Positions 26,206 to 35,131 of a stretch of 64,000 nt of DNA are shown in pieces. The position numbers and the translations under genes are program-made. Source of the DNA: Croceibacterium_B sp963811255 (GTDB lineage: Bacteria; Pseudomonadota; Alphaproteobacteria; Sphingomonadales; Sphingomonadaceae); the NCBI GenBank assembly GCA_963811255.1, contig CAWEQI010000001.1:186001-250000 (forward strand), written 5' to 3'. A model generated the notes under the pieces. It searched no databases. It was not told the DNA's origin and was given only the letters and a program-made list of their open reading frames with translations. Within the stretch, counting starts at the first letter, position 1. Every line of letters starts with the position of its first letter.

Positions 26206-27159
26206 ATGACGGCAACCGCGACTAAGGCCACACCGATGGAATCGGACCTCGAGTGTGCCGCGGTTTCCGAACCGGCGCGGGCGGAGAGTCCACGGGAACG
26301 ACGAAGAGCTTACGCAGAACTTGTTGTGCTGTTTCTCGGTGTGGTCGCGATTGCCGCACCCACAATGCTCTTCGTTGCGCAAGAGAGCTGGAGTACGGAG
26401 GCCGGCTCGCACGGGCCGATTGTGCTATTTACCGGGCTATGGCTGCTTTGGCGTCAGTGGCCGAGGGCCCGATCAGAGGCACATCGACCAAGCGGCGCTA
26501 AGGTAGCCATTGCGCTAGCCGTGACCCTTTCCTTTTTCATTTTAACGCGGATCACTCAGATTATCGAGCTCGAAGGCTACGCTATGTACGCTTGCCTTGT
26601 GGTCGTCCTCTACAGCGTGATTGGCTGGTCGGGATTGAAGCAGCTTTCCTTCCCGATAGTCTATCTCGCATTCATGTTTCCGCCGCCAGAGACCGTTATC
26701 GCTGCCTTGACGCTGCCAATGAAAATGGGGCTATCTCAAGCTGCCGTCAGCTTGCTTCATGCGCTAGGGTACCCCATCGGGGGAGAAGGTGTGAGGATTT
26801 ACATAGCTCAGTATGAGCTACTGGTCGCAGAAGCTTGTTCGGGCTTGAACTCGATTGTCGCTCTAACTGCACTGTCTCTCTTTTACATCTATATCAGGCA
26901 TCAAGCTCAATTGCGTTATGCTGCTCTATTAGTCCTCTTCATCATTCCAGTTGCCCTTTTCGCAAATTTCATACGTGTACTCGTGTTGATTTTGACGACC
27001 TATTACCTTGGGGATGCCGCGGCGCAAGGATTTCTCCACAATTTCGCGGGTATCACGATGTTCGCGCTAGCGCTTGTAGCTATCTACCTTACGGATGAAG
27101 CTGTGAGACCACTGTGGTTACGCTGGACGGGCAAGGACGATCAGTGCCGCGATGACTGA
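26206..27159 (+). CDS. xrtV: Exosortase V (XrtV), PEP-CTERM transpeptidase
   Basis: A 317-residue integral membrane cysteine protease/transpeptidase that processes PEP-CTERM proteins. After a roughly 35-residue cytoplasmic N-terminus there are about eight hydrophobic segments. The catalytic residues are visible: Cys211 in EACSGLNS, Arg257 in ANFIRV and His278 in FLHNFAG. The short length without a fused EpsI domain, the following EpsI gene and the small accessory gene at 63.5 kb fit the V type described for sphingomonads. I chose the ATG at 26206, with GGTAGAG nearby; an in-frame methionine at 26236 and a longer frame from 26128 also exist. It overlaps epsI by 8 bases, which implies co-translation. 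Confidence 0.88.
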   Translation: MTATATKATPMESDLECAAVSEPARAESPRERRRAYAELVVLFLGVVAIAAPTMLFVAQESWSTEAGSHGPIVLFTGLWLLWRQWPRARSEAHRPSGAKVAIALAVTLSFFILTRITQIIELEGYAMYACLVVVLYSVIGWSGLKQLSFPIVYLAFMFPPPETVIAALTLPMKMGLSQAAVSLLHALGYPIGGEGVRIYIAQYELLVAEACSGLNSIVALTALSLFYIYIRHQAQLRYAALLVLFIIPVALFANFIRVLVLILTTYYLGDAAAQGFLHNFAGITMFALALVAIYLTDEAVRPLWLRWTGKDDQCRDD

Positions 27160-27841
27160 ACTCGGGCAATCTGCTTCCAACACCTTGCTGTCTCGGCGCC
27201 ATTTTGTCATCGGCGGCGCCTTACTGGCAGCATCTGCTGTGGCGTTTGCGCGGCAACCCAGGGCTCAGGCACCCCGTATCAAGTCAGGTACCTTTGACGA
27301 ATGGGTGCCCCCCTCGTTTGGCGATTGGACGCTCGTTGGGAGCAGCGGCGTCGTGCTTCCTCCACCGGACGCGCTGAGTGATCGTCTCTACGACGATCTT
27401 GTGACCCGAGTCTACAGCAGCTCCAATGGCAACGTTATGTTGCTGGTTGCCTACAACAACCGGCAGGATGGCGTCCTCCAGGTTCATCGTCCGGAGGTTT
27501 GTTATCCGGCTGGTGGTTTCATCCTCAGCAATCAGCGTAACGTTTCGATTTCGGCGCTCGGAAAGCAGATACCCGCGAAGGCATTCACGGCGACCAGCGA
27601 AGACAGGACAGAACAGGTGTTGTATTTCACACGCCTCGGAAGTTCCTATCCCCGGTCCTGGTCCGAGCAGCGCTTTGCCGTTGTTGAGGAGAATCTGGCG
27701 GGCAGAATTCCGGACGGTTTGTTGTTTCGGGTGTCGCTGCTCGGCACCGATCAAGATGCCGCTGTCGAACGATTGCGCGCGTTCACACGCGCATTCGCTG
27801 CTGCTTCTAACCCGTTGTTGCAAGAGCTGCTGGTTGCCTAA
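27152..27841 (+). CDS. epsI: EpsI-family exosortase-associated protein, V type
   Basis: A 229-residue exported protein of the EpsI family, which accompanies exosortases and EPS loci. The N-terminus has SRRHFVIGGALLAASA, a twin-arginine-like signal. The rest matches the family with a WVPPSFGDWTL start, VYSSSNGNVMLLVAYNNRQDG, and the conserved HRPEVCYPAGGF segment, whose cysteine and proline are the hallmark. The function of EpsI is not settled; roles in export or in surface anchoring have been suggested. It overlaps the exosortase stop by 8 bases and is followed 27 bases later by the EpsD-like gene. Confidence 0.86.
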   Translation: MTELGQSASNTLLSRRHFVIGGALLAASAVAFARQPRAQAPRIKSGTFDEWVPPSFGDWTLVGSSGVVLPPPDALSDRLYDDLVTRVYSSSNGNVMLLVAYNNRQDGVLQVHRPEVCYPAGGFILSNQRNVSISALGKQIPAKAFTATSEDRTEQVLYFTRLGSSYPRSWSEQRFAVVEENLAGRIPDGLLFRVSLLGTDQDAAVERLRAFTRAFAAASNPLLQELLVA

Positions 27842-27868
27842 GCTAGCCAGCGCAGGAGGTGATTCACG

Positions 27869-28717
27869 ATGAATTGTGGTCGAGTTTGGCGAGTGGGTTG
27901 CCTCGTCGGAGTTGCTCTCATATCCGCCTGCCAGAAGCAGGCAACGGGGCAGGTTGCGGCGGTGGTCGACGGTGACGAGGTTACTCTGCAGGACGTGAAC
28001 GCGGAATTGGCGGAAATGCGGGTTCCACAGGGCGCCGACAAGTCACAGGCTCAAAAGGCGGCGCTGCAAAGGATTGTGGATAGGCGCCTGCTTGCCCAGG
28101 CCGCTCGCGACGACGGACTGGATAAGACACCTGAGTACTTGATTCGCCGCCGGCAGCTCGATGATGCCCTTCTTGTCCAACTTCTCAGTCAAAAGATCGC
28201 CCGCAGTACGGCTGTGCCAGATTCTCGCGCGATTGACGCTTTCATGAACAAGAATCCTGCGGTCTTCAGTGGGAGGAAGATCTTCACGATCGACCGCATT
28301 CAGTTTCCTGTTCCGGCTGACTCGGCGAAGCTTGAGGCTTTGAAGGACGATCACTCTATGGATGCAGTGGCCGCGCGGCTGAAGCAGATGGGGATCGACT
28401 TCACCAGAGATACCGCTCAAATGGATTCGGCAAAGCTAGGACAAGAGAGGCTGAACAAGATCCTGTCATTGCCCAAGGGCGAACCATTCGTTGTCCCCGA
28501 GAACGGGCTTGTGACAGTTGCGGTAATCACCGGCAGTACTCCACAGCCAACTAAGGCCGACCAGGCGCGGCCAGCCGCTGTCCAGTTGATGCGGTCTCAA
28601 TCTCTTTCAGAAGCTATGAAGCAGCGGCTGGCCGCGGAGAAGGCGAAAGCAAAGATCACTTACAAGAGTGGATTTGCGCCCTCCCCCACTCCCACTGCGG
28701 CCTCAAGCGCCACTTAA
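27869..28717 (+). CDS. epsD: EpsD-family peptidyl-prolyl isomerase-like lipoprotein
   Basis: A 282-residue periplasmic lipoprotein. The lipobox is LISAC, with the lipidated Cys at residue 21. A SurA N-terminal-like helical domain follows (VVDGDEVTLQDVNAEL, ALQRIVDRRLLAQAARDDG), then a region in the place of a parvulin-type isomerase domain (FTIDRIQFPVP...LPKGEPFVVPENGLVTVAVI). In EpsD proteins this part is often degenerate, so folding-helper activity is likely but isomerase activity is uncertain. A strong AGGAGGTGA lies upstream of the ATG. It sits in the exosortase operon and may assist PEP-CTERM or export proteins in the periplasm. Confidence 0.82.
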   Translation: MNCGRVWRVGCLVGVALISACQKQATGQVAAVVDGDEVTLQDVNAELAEMRVPQGADKSQAQKAALQRIVDRRLLAQAARDDGLDKTPEYLIRRRQLDDALLVQLLSQKIARSTAVPDSRAIDAFMNKNPAVFSGRKIFTIDRIQFPVPADSAKLEALKDDHSMDAVAARLKQMGIDFTRDTAQMDSAKLGQERLNKILSLPKGEPFVVPENGLVTVAVITGSTPQPTKADQARPAAVQLMRSQSLSEAMKQRLAAEKAKAKITYKSGFAPSPTPTAASSAT

Positions 28718-28809
28718 TTCGAGACAGGCGCCACATTGACCGATGCTGAGCGGATCACCGGGTGGCACCGTCTTTGGACGATCGATTAATCCGCGCCCGA
28801 TCAAGACCT

Positions 28810-29883
28810 ATGCGGCTAGTTTTTGCATTGCCGGGATTCCACCGCTACGACCGCGGTGCAGAAATCGCGCTCCTCTCGGTTGCGCGAGAACTTGCTCGCT
28901 CCGGTGAGGACGTTACCGTGGCCGGATCGGGACCGCCCAACCCAGATGCCCCTTACCACTACGTCAGAGTCCCTTCAGTCCGACGAGAGGTCTTTGAGCG
29001 ATTTCCGAATTTTCCGCCATTTCGGACTGAGACCGCCTGGGAGGACGCAACTTTCGCTCTAGGCCTGCTCCGCAAGGTCAACCTTGAGGAGTACGACGCC
29101 AGCCTCACTTGCTCCTTTCCCTTTACGCACTGGTCCTTACGACGACTGGGGCGAAGAGGGCCGGCGAGCATCTTTGTCACGCAAAACGGCGACTGGCCCG
29201 CCTTCAGCGATCGCGGGGAATTCAGAACTTTCTCTTGTGATGGGCTGGTGTGCACAAACCCCGAGTATGCACGCAGAAATGAGCACCGGTGGAATTGCAG
29301 TGTCATTCCGAACGGAGTTGACTTGGCGCGCTTCAAACCCGGAACAGAGCAGCGAACGCGCCTTGGTCTGCCCACAGACAAGCCGATAGTGCTGATGGTA
29401 AGCGCTCTCATCGAGACCAAGCGCGTGACGGAAGGCATTCGCGCCGTCGCCGAACTCGGCAACGCATCGCTCGTTGTGGCGGGTGATGGCCCTCTCCGGC
29501 AATCTGTCATGCAGGTTGGGAAGCAGCTTCTTGGTGAACGCTTCAAGCTGGTTTCACTACCCGCAGCTGAGATGCCGGATCTCTATCGATCCGTCGACGT
29601 GTTTCTGCACCTTTCGTTGCTGGAGTCGTTTGGAAACGTGTTTCTGGAAGCCTGGGCCAGTGGCTTGCCCATCGTGGCGCATGACAGTGACCGCCTCAGA
29701 TGGATTCTAGGAACGAACCATCACCTTTGCGATACGAAAAATCCTGCACAGCTCCGTCACGCCCTCACCGATGCAATCTCGGTAGACCGCTCTCATCCCC
29801 GCGAGGGCGTAGAGCGTTACTCATGGACGGCGATAGGCTCGAAGTACCGCCAGTTCATAAGCGACACTTTGTCGGCGCGCTAA
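28810..29883 (+). CDS. Glycosyltransferase family 4 (GT-B)
   Basis: A 357-residue GT-B glycosyltransferase. The N-terminal half starts with a FALPGFHRYDRGAEIALLSV acceptor-side loop. The C-terminal half has the donor-binding features VAGDGPL and ESFGNVFLEAWASGLPIVAHD with the E-x7-E pair. It transfers an activated sugar to the growing lipid-linked repeat on the cytoplasmic face. I use the ATG at 28810; a GTG at 28762 opens the same frame but its first residues are unlike the family. It ends the exosortase/epsI/epsD run, and its stop overlaps that of the convergent UXS gene by 4 bases. Confidence 0.83.
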   Translation: MRLVFALPGFHRYDRGAEIALLSVARELARSGEDVTVAGSGPPNPDAPYHYVRVPSVRREVFERFPNFPPFRTETAWEDATFALGLLRKVNLEEYDASLTCSFPFTHWSLRRLGRRGPASIFVTQNGDWPAFSDRGEFRTFSCDGLVCTNPEYARRNEHRWNCSVIPNGVDLARFKPGTEQRTRLGLPTDKPIVLMVSALIETKRVTEGIRAVAELGNASLVVAGDGPLRQSVMQVGKQLLGERFKLVSLPAAEMPDLYRSVDVFLHLSLLESFGNVFLEAWASGLPIVAHDSDRLRWILGTNHHLCDTKNPAQLRHALTDAISVDRSHPREGVERYSWTAIGSKYRQFISDTLSAR

Positions 29884-30836
29884 TTGGTCAGTTGACGGAA
29901 ATAGGAGATGGTCTGCTGTAGGCCGTCGCGCAAAGCGACCTGCGGTGACCAACCGAGTCTGGACTGTGCAAGAGAAATGTCCGGACGTCGCTGAGTTGGA
30001 TCGTCGGCGGGGAGAGGCCGTTCGATCAGTTTCGAACGAGATCCTGTCAGTTCTATCACCAGCTCAGCCAATTCTCGGATCGTGAACTCGACCGGATTGC
30101 CGACGTTGACCGGACCGGTAAAATCGGACGGACTTTCCATGAGCTTGATGAGCCCCTCGACGAGGTCGTCGACGTAACAAAAGCTCCTCGTCTGTTTGCC
30201 GTCTCCATAGATCGTGAGATTCTCTCCACGGAGTGCCTGCATGATGAAATTCGACACGACGCGCCCATCAGCGGGATGCATGCGGGGGCCGTACGTGTTG
30301 AAAATTCTCGCGACCTTGATCTCAAGCCCGTGCTGGCGATGGTAGTCGAAAAAGAGCGTCTCGGCGCAGCGCTTCCCTTCATCGTAGCAGGACCGAATTC
30401 CTATTGGGTTGACGTTACCCCAATAGGATTCAGTTTGCGGATGCTCGACTGGATCGCCGTAAACCTCACTCGTCGACGCCTGGAGAATAGGACATTCGAG
30501 TCGTTTCGCGAGCCCGAGCAGGTTGATCGAACCCGCGACAGACACCTTGGTGGTCTGCACCGGATCGTGCTGATAGTGAACCGGCGAGGCTGGGCACGCA
30601 AGATTGTAGATCGCATCCACCTCCACATACAGTGGGAAGCAAATGTCGTGGCGCAGGAACTCGAAGCGGGGATTTCCGAGCAGATGCGCTACATTCGATT
30701 TTGAACCTGTGAATAGATTGTCAACGCATAGTACCTCGTCACCGGCGGCCACCAGCCGATCGATCAGGTGAGAACCAAGAAAACCGGCGCCCCCGGTGAC
30801 GAGGATCCTACGCTGGGAAAAGTAATTGCGAGCCAT
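29880..30836 (-). CDS. UDP-glucuronate decarboxylase (UDP-xylose synthase)
   Basis: A 318-residue short-chain dehydrogenase-type enzyme that converts UDP-glucuronate to UDP-xylose with bound NAD. It has the Rossmann loop TGGAGFLGSHL at about residue 13, the family-specific NLACPASPVHYQ and STSEVYGDP segments, and the catalytic YDEGKR (YxxxK). The long ATG candidate at 30908 is rejected because the ATG at 30836 has AAAGGAAG at ideal spacing. Its presence implies that xylose or another product of UDP-xylose is part of the polysaccharide. It is divergent from the GT2 gene at 30971. Confidence 0.9.
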   Translation of the reverse strand: MARNYFSQRRILVTGGAGFLGSHLIDRLVAAGDEVLCVDNLFTGSKSNVAHLLGNPRFEFLRHDICFPLYVEVDAIYNLACPASPVHYQHDPVQTTKVSVAGSINLLGLAKRLECPILQASTSEVYGDPVEHPQTESYWGNVNPIGIRSCYDEGKRCAETLFFDYHRQHGLEIKVARIFNTYGPRMHPADGRVVSNFIMQALRGENLTIYGDGKQTRSFCYVDDLVEGLIKLMESPSDFTGPVNVGNPVEFTIRELAELVIELTGSRSKLIERPLPADDPTQRRPDISLAQSRLGWSPQVALRDGLQQTISYFRQLTN

Positions 30837-30970
30837 CGGCTTCCTTTCATTTTCGTCCGCTTTAGAGGGACGGGGAGGCTGGGCAAGCTGATCGTGCGAG
30901 GTATCCAAGAATGGGAAGGTCTTGCTGATTTGGGTGGCGAACCGACTGAGACTGCCGCATTGGAAGACAG

Positions 30971-32149
30971 ATGGTCACATTGGCAATCTGGTTGTGCACG
31001 ATTCCTCCATCGGTGGCCTTGCTGTACTACTCGCTGGAAGTGGTGTGGGGATTGTTCCCTTTCAGATTCTCACCGGCTCCGACTGGAGAAGTTCGAACTG
31101 TCATCGTGATTCCAGCGCACGATGAAGCCCTGCTGATCGAACAGACCGTCCGCGAGGCCAGGCGAGGAATTTCTCCATCGACGCAGGTGCTTGTCGTCGC
31201 AGACAACTGCTCCGACAGGACAGCTGAATATGCCCGGGCCGCCGGCGCCACAGTCATTGAACGAAGCGATAGATCTCGCCGCGGAAAGGGCTTTGCGCTC
31301 GCATTCGCACGCGAGTTCCTCCGCTCCGACCCACCCGATGCTGTATTCATCCTCGATGCTGATTGTCGAATTGCACTTGGAAGCGCGGAAAACGTCGGGC
31401 GCCATTCAGTTTTTCTAGGCGAACCAGTCCAATCAGCCAATCTGCTTACAGCGCCGAAAGATGCGTCCGCGCTGGTCCTGCTCTCGAATTTTGCGATGCT
31501 TATTAAGAATCTGACTCGCGCCCGTGGACTCTATCGTCTTGGTGGCGGAATCACCCTGTTCGGTACCGGAATGGTGTTTCCCTGGACGGTTTTTGCCCAG
31601 CTGGATCTCGCCTCATCGATAGCTGTCGAGGATCTAGCGCTTGCTTTGTCCTTAGCCTCGAAGGGGGTGAAGGTTCACCTGTCAGAACAGCTTCTTGTTA
31701 CTAGCGCCGCCGCTGAGTTGGGCGACAGCCTGGATCAGCGCGCAAGATGGGAGCACGGGTTTCTTGCCCAAGCCTTCAAACGTGGGCTGCCGCTTTTGGG
31801 CAGCGGAGTTGCCCGGCGCTCGCGCCATCTCCTTGCTCTCGGCGCGCACATGTTAGTCCCGCCACTGGCCCTTCTCCTTGTCCTTGCGGTTATCGCACTC
31901 ATTCCCGCATATGCGCTTGCGTTTATCGTACACTCCAACGGTCCGGCCGTTCTCATCACCTCCGCCCTTGGCTGCGCCGTTGTAACAACAGGGCTTGCCT
32001 GGTATCTTGAAGGAAGAACCACTCTTCCGTTGGGGGCTCTTCTGCGAGCACCGCTCTACGTCGTTTGGAAGGTCCCCCTTTACCTTCGCTTCATCGTCAG
32101 CCGCCAGTCGAGGTGGAACCGGACGCGCCGGGCTAACGAGAAGGATTGA
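30971..32149 (+). CDS. Membrane-bound glycosyltransferase family 2
   Basis: A 392-residue GT2 enzyme. An N-terminal hydrophobic anchor (about residues 3-24) precedes a GT-A domain with VIVIPAHDEALLI, ADNCSDRTAEYAR and the DxD-like FILDADCRI. The later EDLALALSL and RWEHGF motifs recall processive or polyprenyl-linked GT2 enzymes, and two or more C-terminal membrane segments follow. It probably adds a sugar to the lipid-linked intermediate at the inner membrane. It is divergent from the UXS gene and ends in a 17-base overlap with the convergent WecG-type gene. Confidence 0.82.
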   Translation: MVTLAIWLCTIPPSVALLYYSLEVVWGLFPFRFSPAPTGEVRTVIVIPAHDEALLIEQTVREARRGISPSTQVLVVADNCSDRTAEYARAAGATVIERSDRSRRGKGFALAFAREFLRSDPPDAVFILDADCRIALGSAENVGRHSVFLGEPVQSANLLTAPKDASALVLLSNFAMLIKNLTRARGLYRLGGGITLFGTGMVFPWTVFAQLDLASSIAVEDLALALSLASKGVKVHLSEQLLVTSAAAELGDSLDQRARWEHGFLAQAFKRGLPLLGSGVARRSRHLLALGAHMLVPPLALLLVLAVIALIPAYALAFIVHSNGPAVLITSALGCAVVTTGLAWYLEGRTTLPLGALLRAPLYVVWKVPLYLRFIVSRQSRWNRTRRANEKD

Positions 32150-32888
32150 AATGCCACCGCCACCAGATCCAAAAGATCATTGGACCCTGCACCAGGTAGC
32201 GCCGCCACAACCTTTTCGGTTCACTTCCCAACCGAAACAGCCATTCGAGGCCCATTCTCCGCATCCAATGAGGAGCGCGTCTCTTTGCTCCCGTGAGAAA
32301 CTCGAGTGAGGCGCCAACGCAAAGGCCCACTCCGGAGGCCTTTCCGCGGTCGTCGATCAAGGAGCAGACGAGCTCGCTTTGCGGAGAACCGATGGCAAAG
32401 AAGACCCATCCCACCGAGCATGTCTCGACAAAATGAGCAATCTCCAATTGCGCCTGCCGATTATGGAGAATGCCTTGAGGAGCTGCATGGTGGAGCCATT
32501 TTATTGCTGGGTATCGCGCGCGAAGATCCTCCAGCAGGAGTTCGTCCCCTCCCACGATCGCTGCAGTTTCGAGCCTGTGCGGCTCAGCCAAAATTCTCGC
32601 AGTTAGATCGCTTCCGGTGACGAGCTTGAGTTCGATTCCTGACCAGAGAGCCAGTCGTTTGAGAATTCTGCTGTCGCACAAGACGAGAGCGGCGTTTCGG
32701 TAGGAGATCCAAAGCCTGGCGTCACTTTGCTGCCGATGAAGCCGCACCAAGTGGTCGACGTTTGGTGTGACAACGTAGGAAAATTTCCTCCGCTCAGAAA
32801 GCGAGCGTACCGCCTCGATCACCCCGGTCTCGTCGACAAGGTCAAAAGTGAGATCAAGAAATGGCTGCCGTAGCGGCGAGGCGGTCAT
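32133..32888 (-). CDS. WecG/TagA/CpsF-family glycosyltransferase
   Basis: A 251-residue peripheral GT of the WecG/TagA family, which usually transfers N-acetylmannosamine-type or mannose-type residues in polysaccharide assembly. The signature TPNVDHL is near residue 42, and VGASLEFLTGAKRRAPHWMR then MGLEWLFRLGSEP covers about residues 190-225. The last part (RRYLVQGPMIFWIWWRWH) may associate with the membrane. It overlaps the TPR lipoprotein gene by 4 bases (32885-32888), which implies coupled translation. Confidence 0.87.
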   Translation of the reverse strand: MTASPLRQPFLDLTFDLVDETGVIEAVRSLSERRKFSYVVTPNVDHLVRLHRQQSDARLWISYRNAALVLCDSRILKRLALWSGIELKLVTGSDLTARILAEPHRLETAAIVGGDELLLEDLRARYPAIKWLHHAAPQGILHNRQAQLEIAHFVETCSVGWVFFAIGSPQSELVCSLIDDRGKASGVGLCVGASLEFLTGAKRRAPHWMRRMGLEWLFRLGSEPKRLWRRYLVQGPMIFWIWWRWHFNPSR

Positions 32889-34462
32889 TGTTGGACAAAC
32901 CTGCCGTACAGACCATTTGGTGGTGGTTCGCCCGGCGCCAGATCAATTCCCAGGAGCGAATGTGCCTTGGCAAGCCCTTTCGTGGCATCGCTCACACAAC
33001 TTTGATCAAACCTCCGGCACAGATCTTGATAAATTCGCCAACCGCTCAAGAGTGCCGGAGCATATTCTGTAAGGCGGTGCGCCATGGCAACGGCCTTGCG
33101 CTTTTGGCCTTGCGACACCAGCCAACGAGTGTAGGCGGCGGTGAGGGGCGCGCTCTGATCGTTTACATCCAGTGCTTGGCCGTAAACTCGGTTGACTCCG
33201 CCTTCTTGGCCGAGAGCCTCGTATGCACTCGCCGAAAGTAGCCACGCCTTCAGGAGCGACGGGCATTCCGACGAAGCCCGCTGCGAGAAGCGCAACGCAT
33301 CTTGCGCCATTCGTTGCTGCAAAGCGCTCCCGGCAGCTGCAACGAGCGCATCGCAGTTGCTCTTGTCCCGCGCGAGCGTCTTCGATGCAAGCTTGGCAGC
33401 CGGTACAATTTCGCCGTTCAAGAGCAGTAATCGCGCTTTCAGTCCCTGGCCAGCATCGCCGGACAGTCCAGACAAGACGTGTGCGGCGTCGCTCGAGCGA
33501 CCCTCGTCAAGAAGAAAACGCACCAGCGACGTTCGCGCTGCGCTGCCTCCAAGTCGCCCAATTCTGTCGATGGCCGCGGACGACACATCTTCAGCTCCAT
33601 ACTCCTGCCACAGCGAAATGGCCTGATTGGCGATCTCTGAGTCAGCCTCAGGACTAGCAAGCACCCCTTCGACGAGCTGTTGACCCGCACGGCGGTCGCC
33701 CAGCTTAAGCCTCAGATTGGCCTCGTCCAGGCGCAGCCCGAGGTCGTGGGGGCGAAGGCTGCGCAGGCGCTGAAACTCGCTCAACATCTGAGAAGATTGT
33801 CCTTGTGCACGATACATTTCGAGCTTGGTGAGAGCCACAGGCTCGCTCTCGGCCGCTTTGCCGGTAATCTTGTCGAGTGCTGCGAAGGCCTCCTTTGGCT
33901 TATGAGAGAGATAAAGGGCACGCGCCTTCAAGATGGCGCCGCCAACGTTGTCTGGCGAAACCGCCAGTATCTTGTCAGCGTAGCTACTTGCCTCGGAGTA
34001 GTTGTGCCTGACCATGGAATGTATACCGCGAAGAAGCAGGACATCCGGCTGATCGGGATGCAAGTCCATCAGCCGCTTAGTCGCATCTAGAGATGCCGCG
34101 AGATTGCCCGTAGTGAGGCCCAGCTGCGCGACTTGCATCAGGGCTTCTGTGTTTGTTGCATCAAGAGCGAGCGCATCTCGATAAGCGTTGAAGGCCGCGC
34201 TGGAAGAGCCGCTGGCGAGCTCGATTCGGCCAAGAAGGATGTGATAATCGGCAACATCTCCTCGGTCGGCAATGGCGGCCGAAATGGCCTTTCGGGCGGC
34301 GGGCAAGTCCTTGCTGTTCATCAACTCCTGGGCAAGCGTCGCCTCACTGGCCGCTCTTTGGTCGCGATTGGCACAGCCCGGCATCACGACGACGACCGAC
34401 AAAGCAAAAAGCAAGGTGCGCCAGAATGGGATGAGACGCTTGTAATGATGGTCAGGCAGCAT
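32885..34462 (-). CDS. TPR-repeat lipoprotein of the EPS/PEP-CTERM locus
   Basis: A 525-residue protein with a lipobox (VMPGC, Cys30) and then a chain of TPR-like helical repeats, beginning near residue 40 (ATLAQELMNSKDLPAARKAISAAIADRGD) and running to about residue 500. Its layout resembles PrsT-type TPR proteins of exosortase loci, although those are usually longer. It probably acts as a periplasmic scaffold on a membrane. The ATG at 34462 is chosen because it gives the clean lipoprotein signal; the frame extends upstream to 34588 without family resemblance. The gene is divergent from the Wza-like gene (start 34517), so the 54 bases between them hold both promoters. Confidence 0.78.
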   Translation of the reverse strand: MLPDHHYKRLIPFWRTLLFALSVVVVMPGCANRDQRAASEATLAQELMNSKDLPAARKAISAAIADRGDVADYHILLGRIELASGSSSAAFNAYRDALALDATNTEALMQVAQLGLTTGNLAASLDATKRLMDLHPDQPDVLLLRGIHSMVRHNYSEASSYADKILAVSPDNVGGAILKARALYLSHKPKEAFAALDKITGKAAESEPVALTKLEMYRAQGQSSQMLSEFQRLRSLRPHDLGLRLDEANLRLKLGDRRAGQQLVEGVLASPEADSEIANQAISLWQEYGAEDVSSAAIDRIGRLGGSAARTSLVRFLLDEGRSSDAAHVLSGLSGDAGQGLKARLLLLNGEIVPAAKLASKTLARDKSNCDALVAAAGSALQQRMAQDALRFSQRASSECPSLLKAWLLSASAYEALGQEGGVNRVYGQALDVNDQSAPLTAAYTRWLVSQGQKRKAVAMAHRLTEYAPALLSGWRIYQDLCRRFDQSCVSDATKGLAKAHSLLGIDLAPGEPPPNGLYGRFVQQ

Positions 34463-34516
34463 ACCGCTGGTTATAAGGGCTAAAGGTTGAAAATCGACAG
34501 CGTGCGGGAGTGCAGA

Positions 34517-35131
34517 ATGCGAAACTCGATGGCCCTGCTGGCAATTGCCCTGACATTCTCGCCCTTGCCGTCTGCGTTTGCACAGCAACCGACACTCCCT
34601 GGATCAGCGACTCAACGCGCGCCCGAGTACCGCATCAATGCGGGCGACCAGCTTGAAATCTACGTCTGGGGAGACGAGCGTCTTCAGCGCAAGGTGACAG
34701 TGTTACCCGATGGCACAATAGCCTTTCCCCTTGTGGGGCAGGTCAATGCCCAAGGCCTGTTGCCGGAGCAGTTGGAAGCATCGATAACATCGAAGTTGCA
34801 GAGCCAATACCGCGGTCAGGTCCCCCAAGTTACGGTCTCGGTCGTAGCGCCGAGCGGCATGCAATTCTCGGTGATGGGGCACGTGAAGTCGCCGGGCACG
34901 TTCACCCCCGGTCGTTACGTCAATGTGCTCGAGGCGCTCAGTATGGCGGGGGGGCCCGACGAGTTCGCCAAGTTGGATGATGTTCTGCTTATTCGAAAGA
35001 TAGATGGCAAGCCGAAGGCGTTCAGGTTGCATATTGCGTCCATCCTCAAGGGCGGCACCAACCTGTCGAATTCGGGCGCGCTCTCGAGCATTGCCACGAT
35101 TGAGCCAGGTGACACGTTGATCGTACCGTGA
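34517..35131 (+). CDS. Wza-like polysaccharide export protein
   Basis: A 204-residue exported protein. A signal peptide ends at about PSAFAQQ (residue 23). A Poly_export domain (YRINAGDQLEIYVWGDERLQRKVTVLPDGTIAFPLVG) comes next, followed by SLBB-like parts (FSVMGHVKSPGTFTPGRYVNVLEALSMAGG). It is shorter than E. coli Wza and has no obvious lipobox, as in other alphaproteobacterial members. It forms the periplasmic/outer-membrane export channel. GGGAG precedes the ATG. The next gene starts inside its stop (GTGA overlap). Confidence 0.88.
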   Translation: MRNSMALLAIALTFSPLPSAFAQQPTLPGSATQRAPEYRINAGDQLEIYVWGDERLQRKVTVLPDGTIAFPLVGQVNAQGLLPEQLEASITSKLQSQYRGQVPQVTVSVVAPSGMQFSVMGHVKSPGTFTPGRYVNVLEALSMAGGPDEFAKLDDVLLIRKIDGKPKAFRLHIASILKGGTNLSNSGALSSIATIEPGDTLIVP

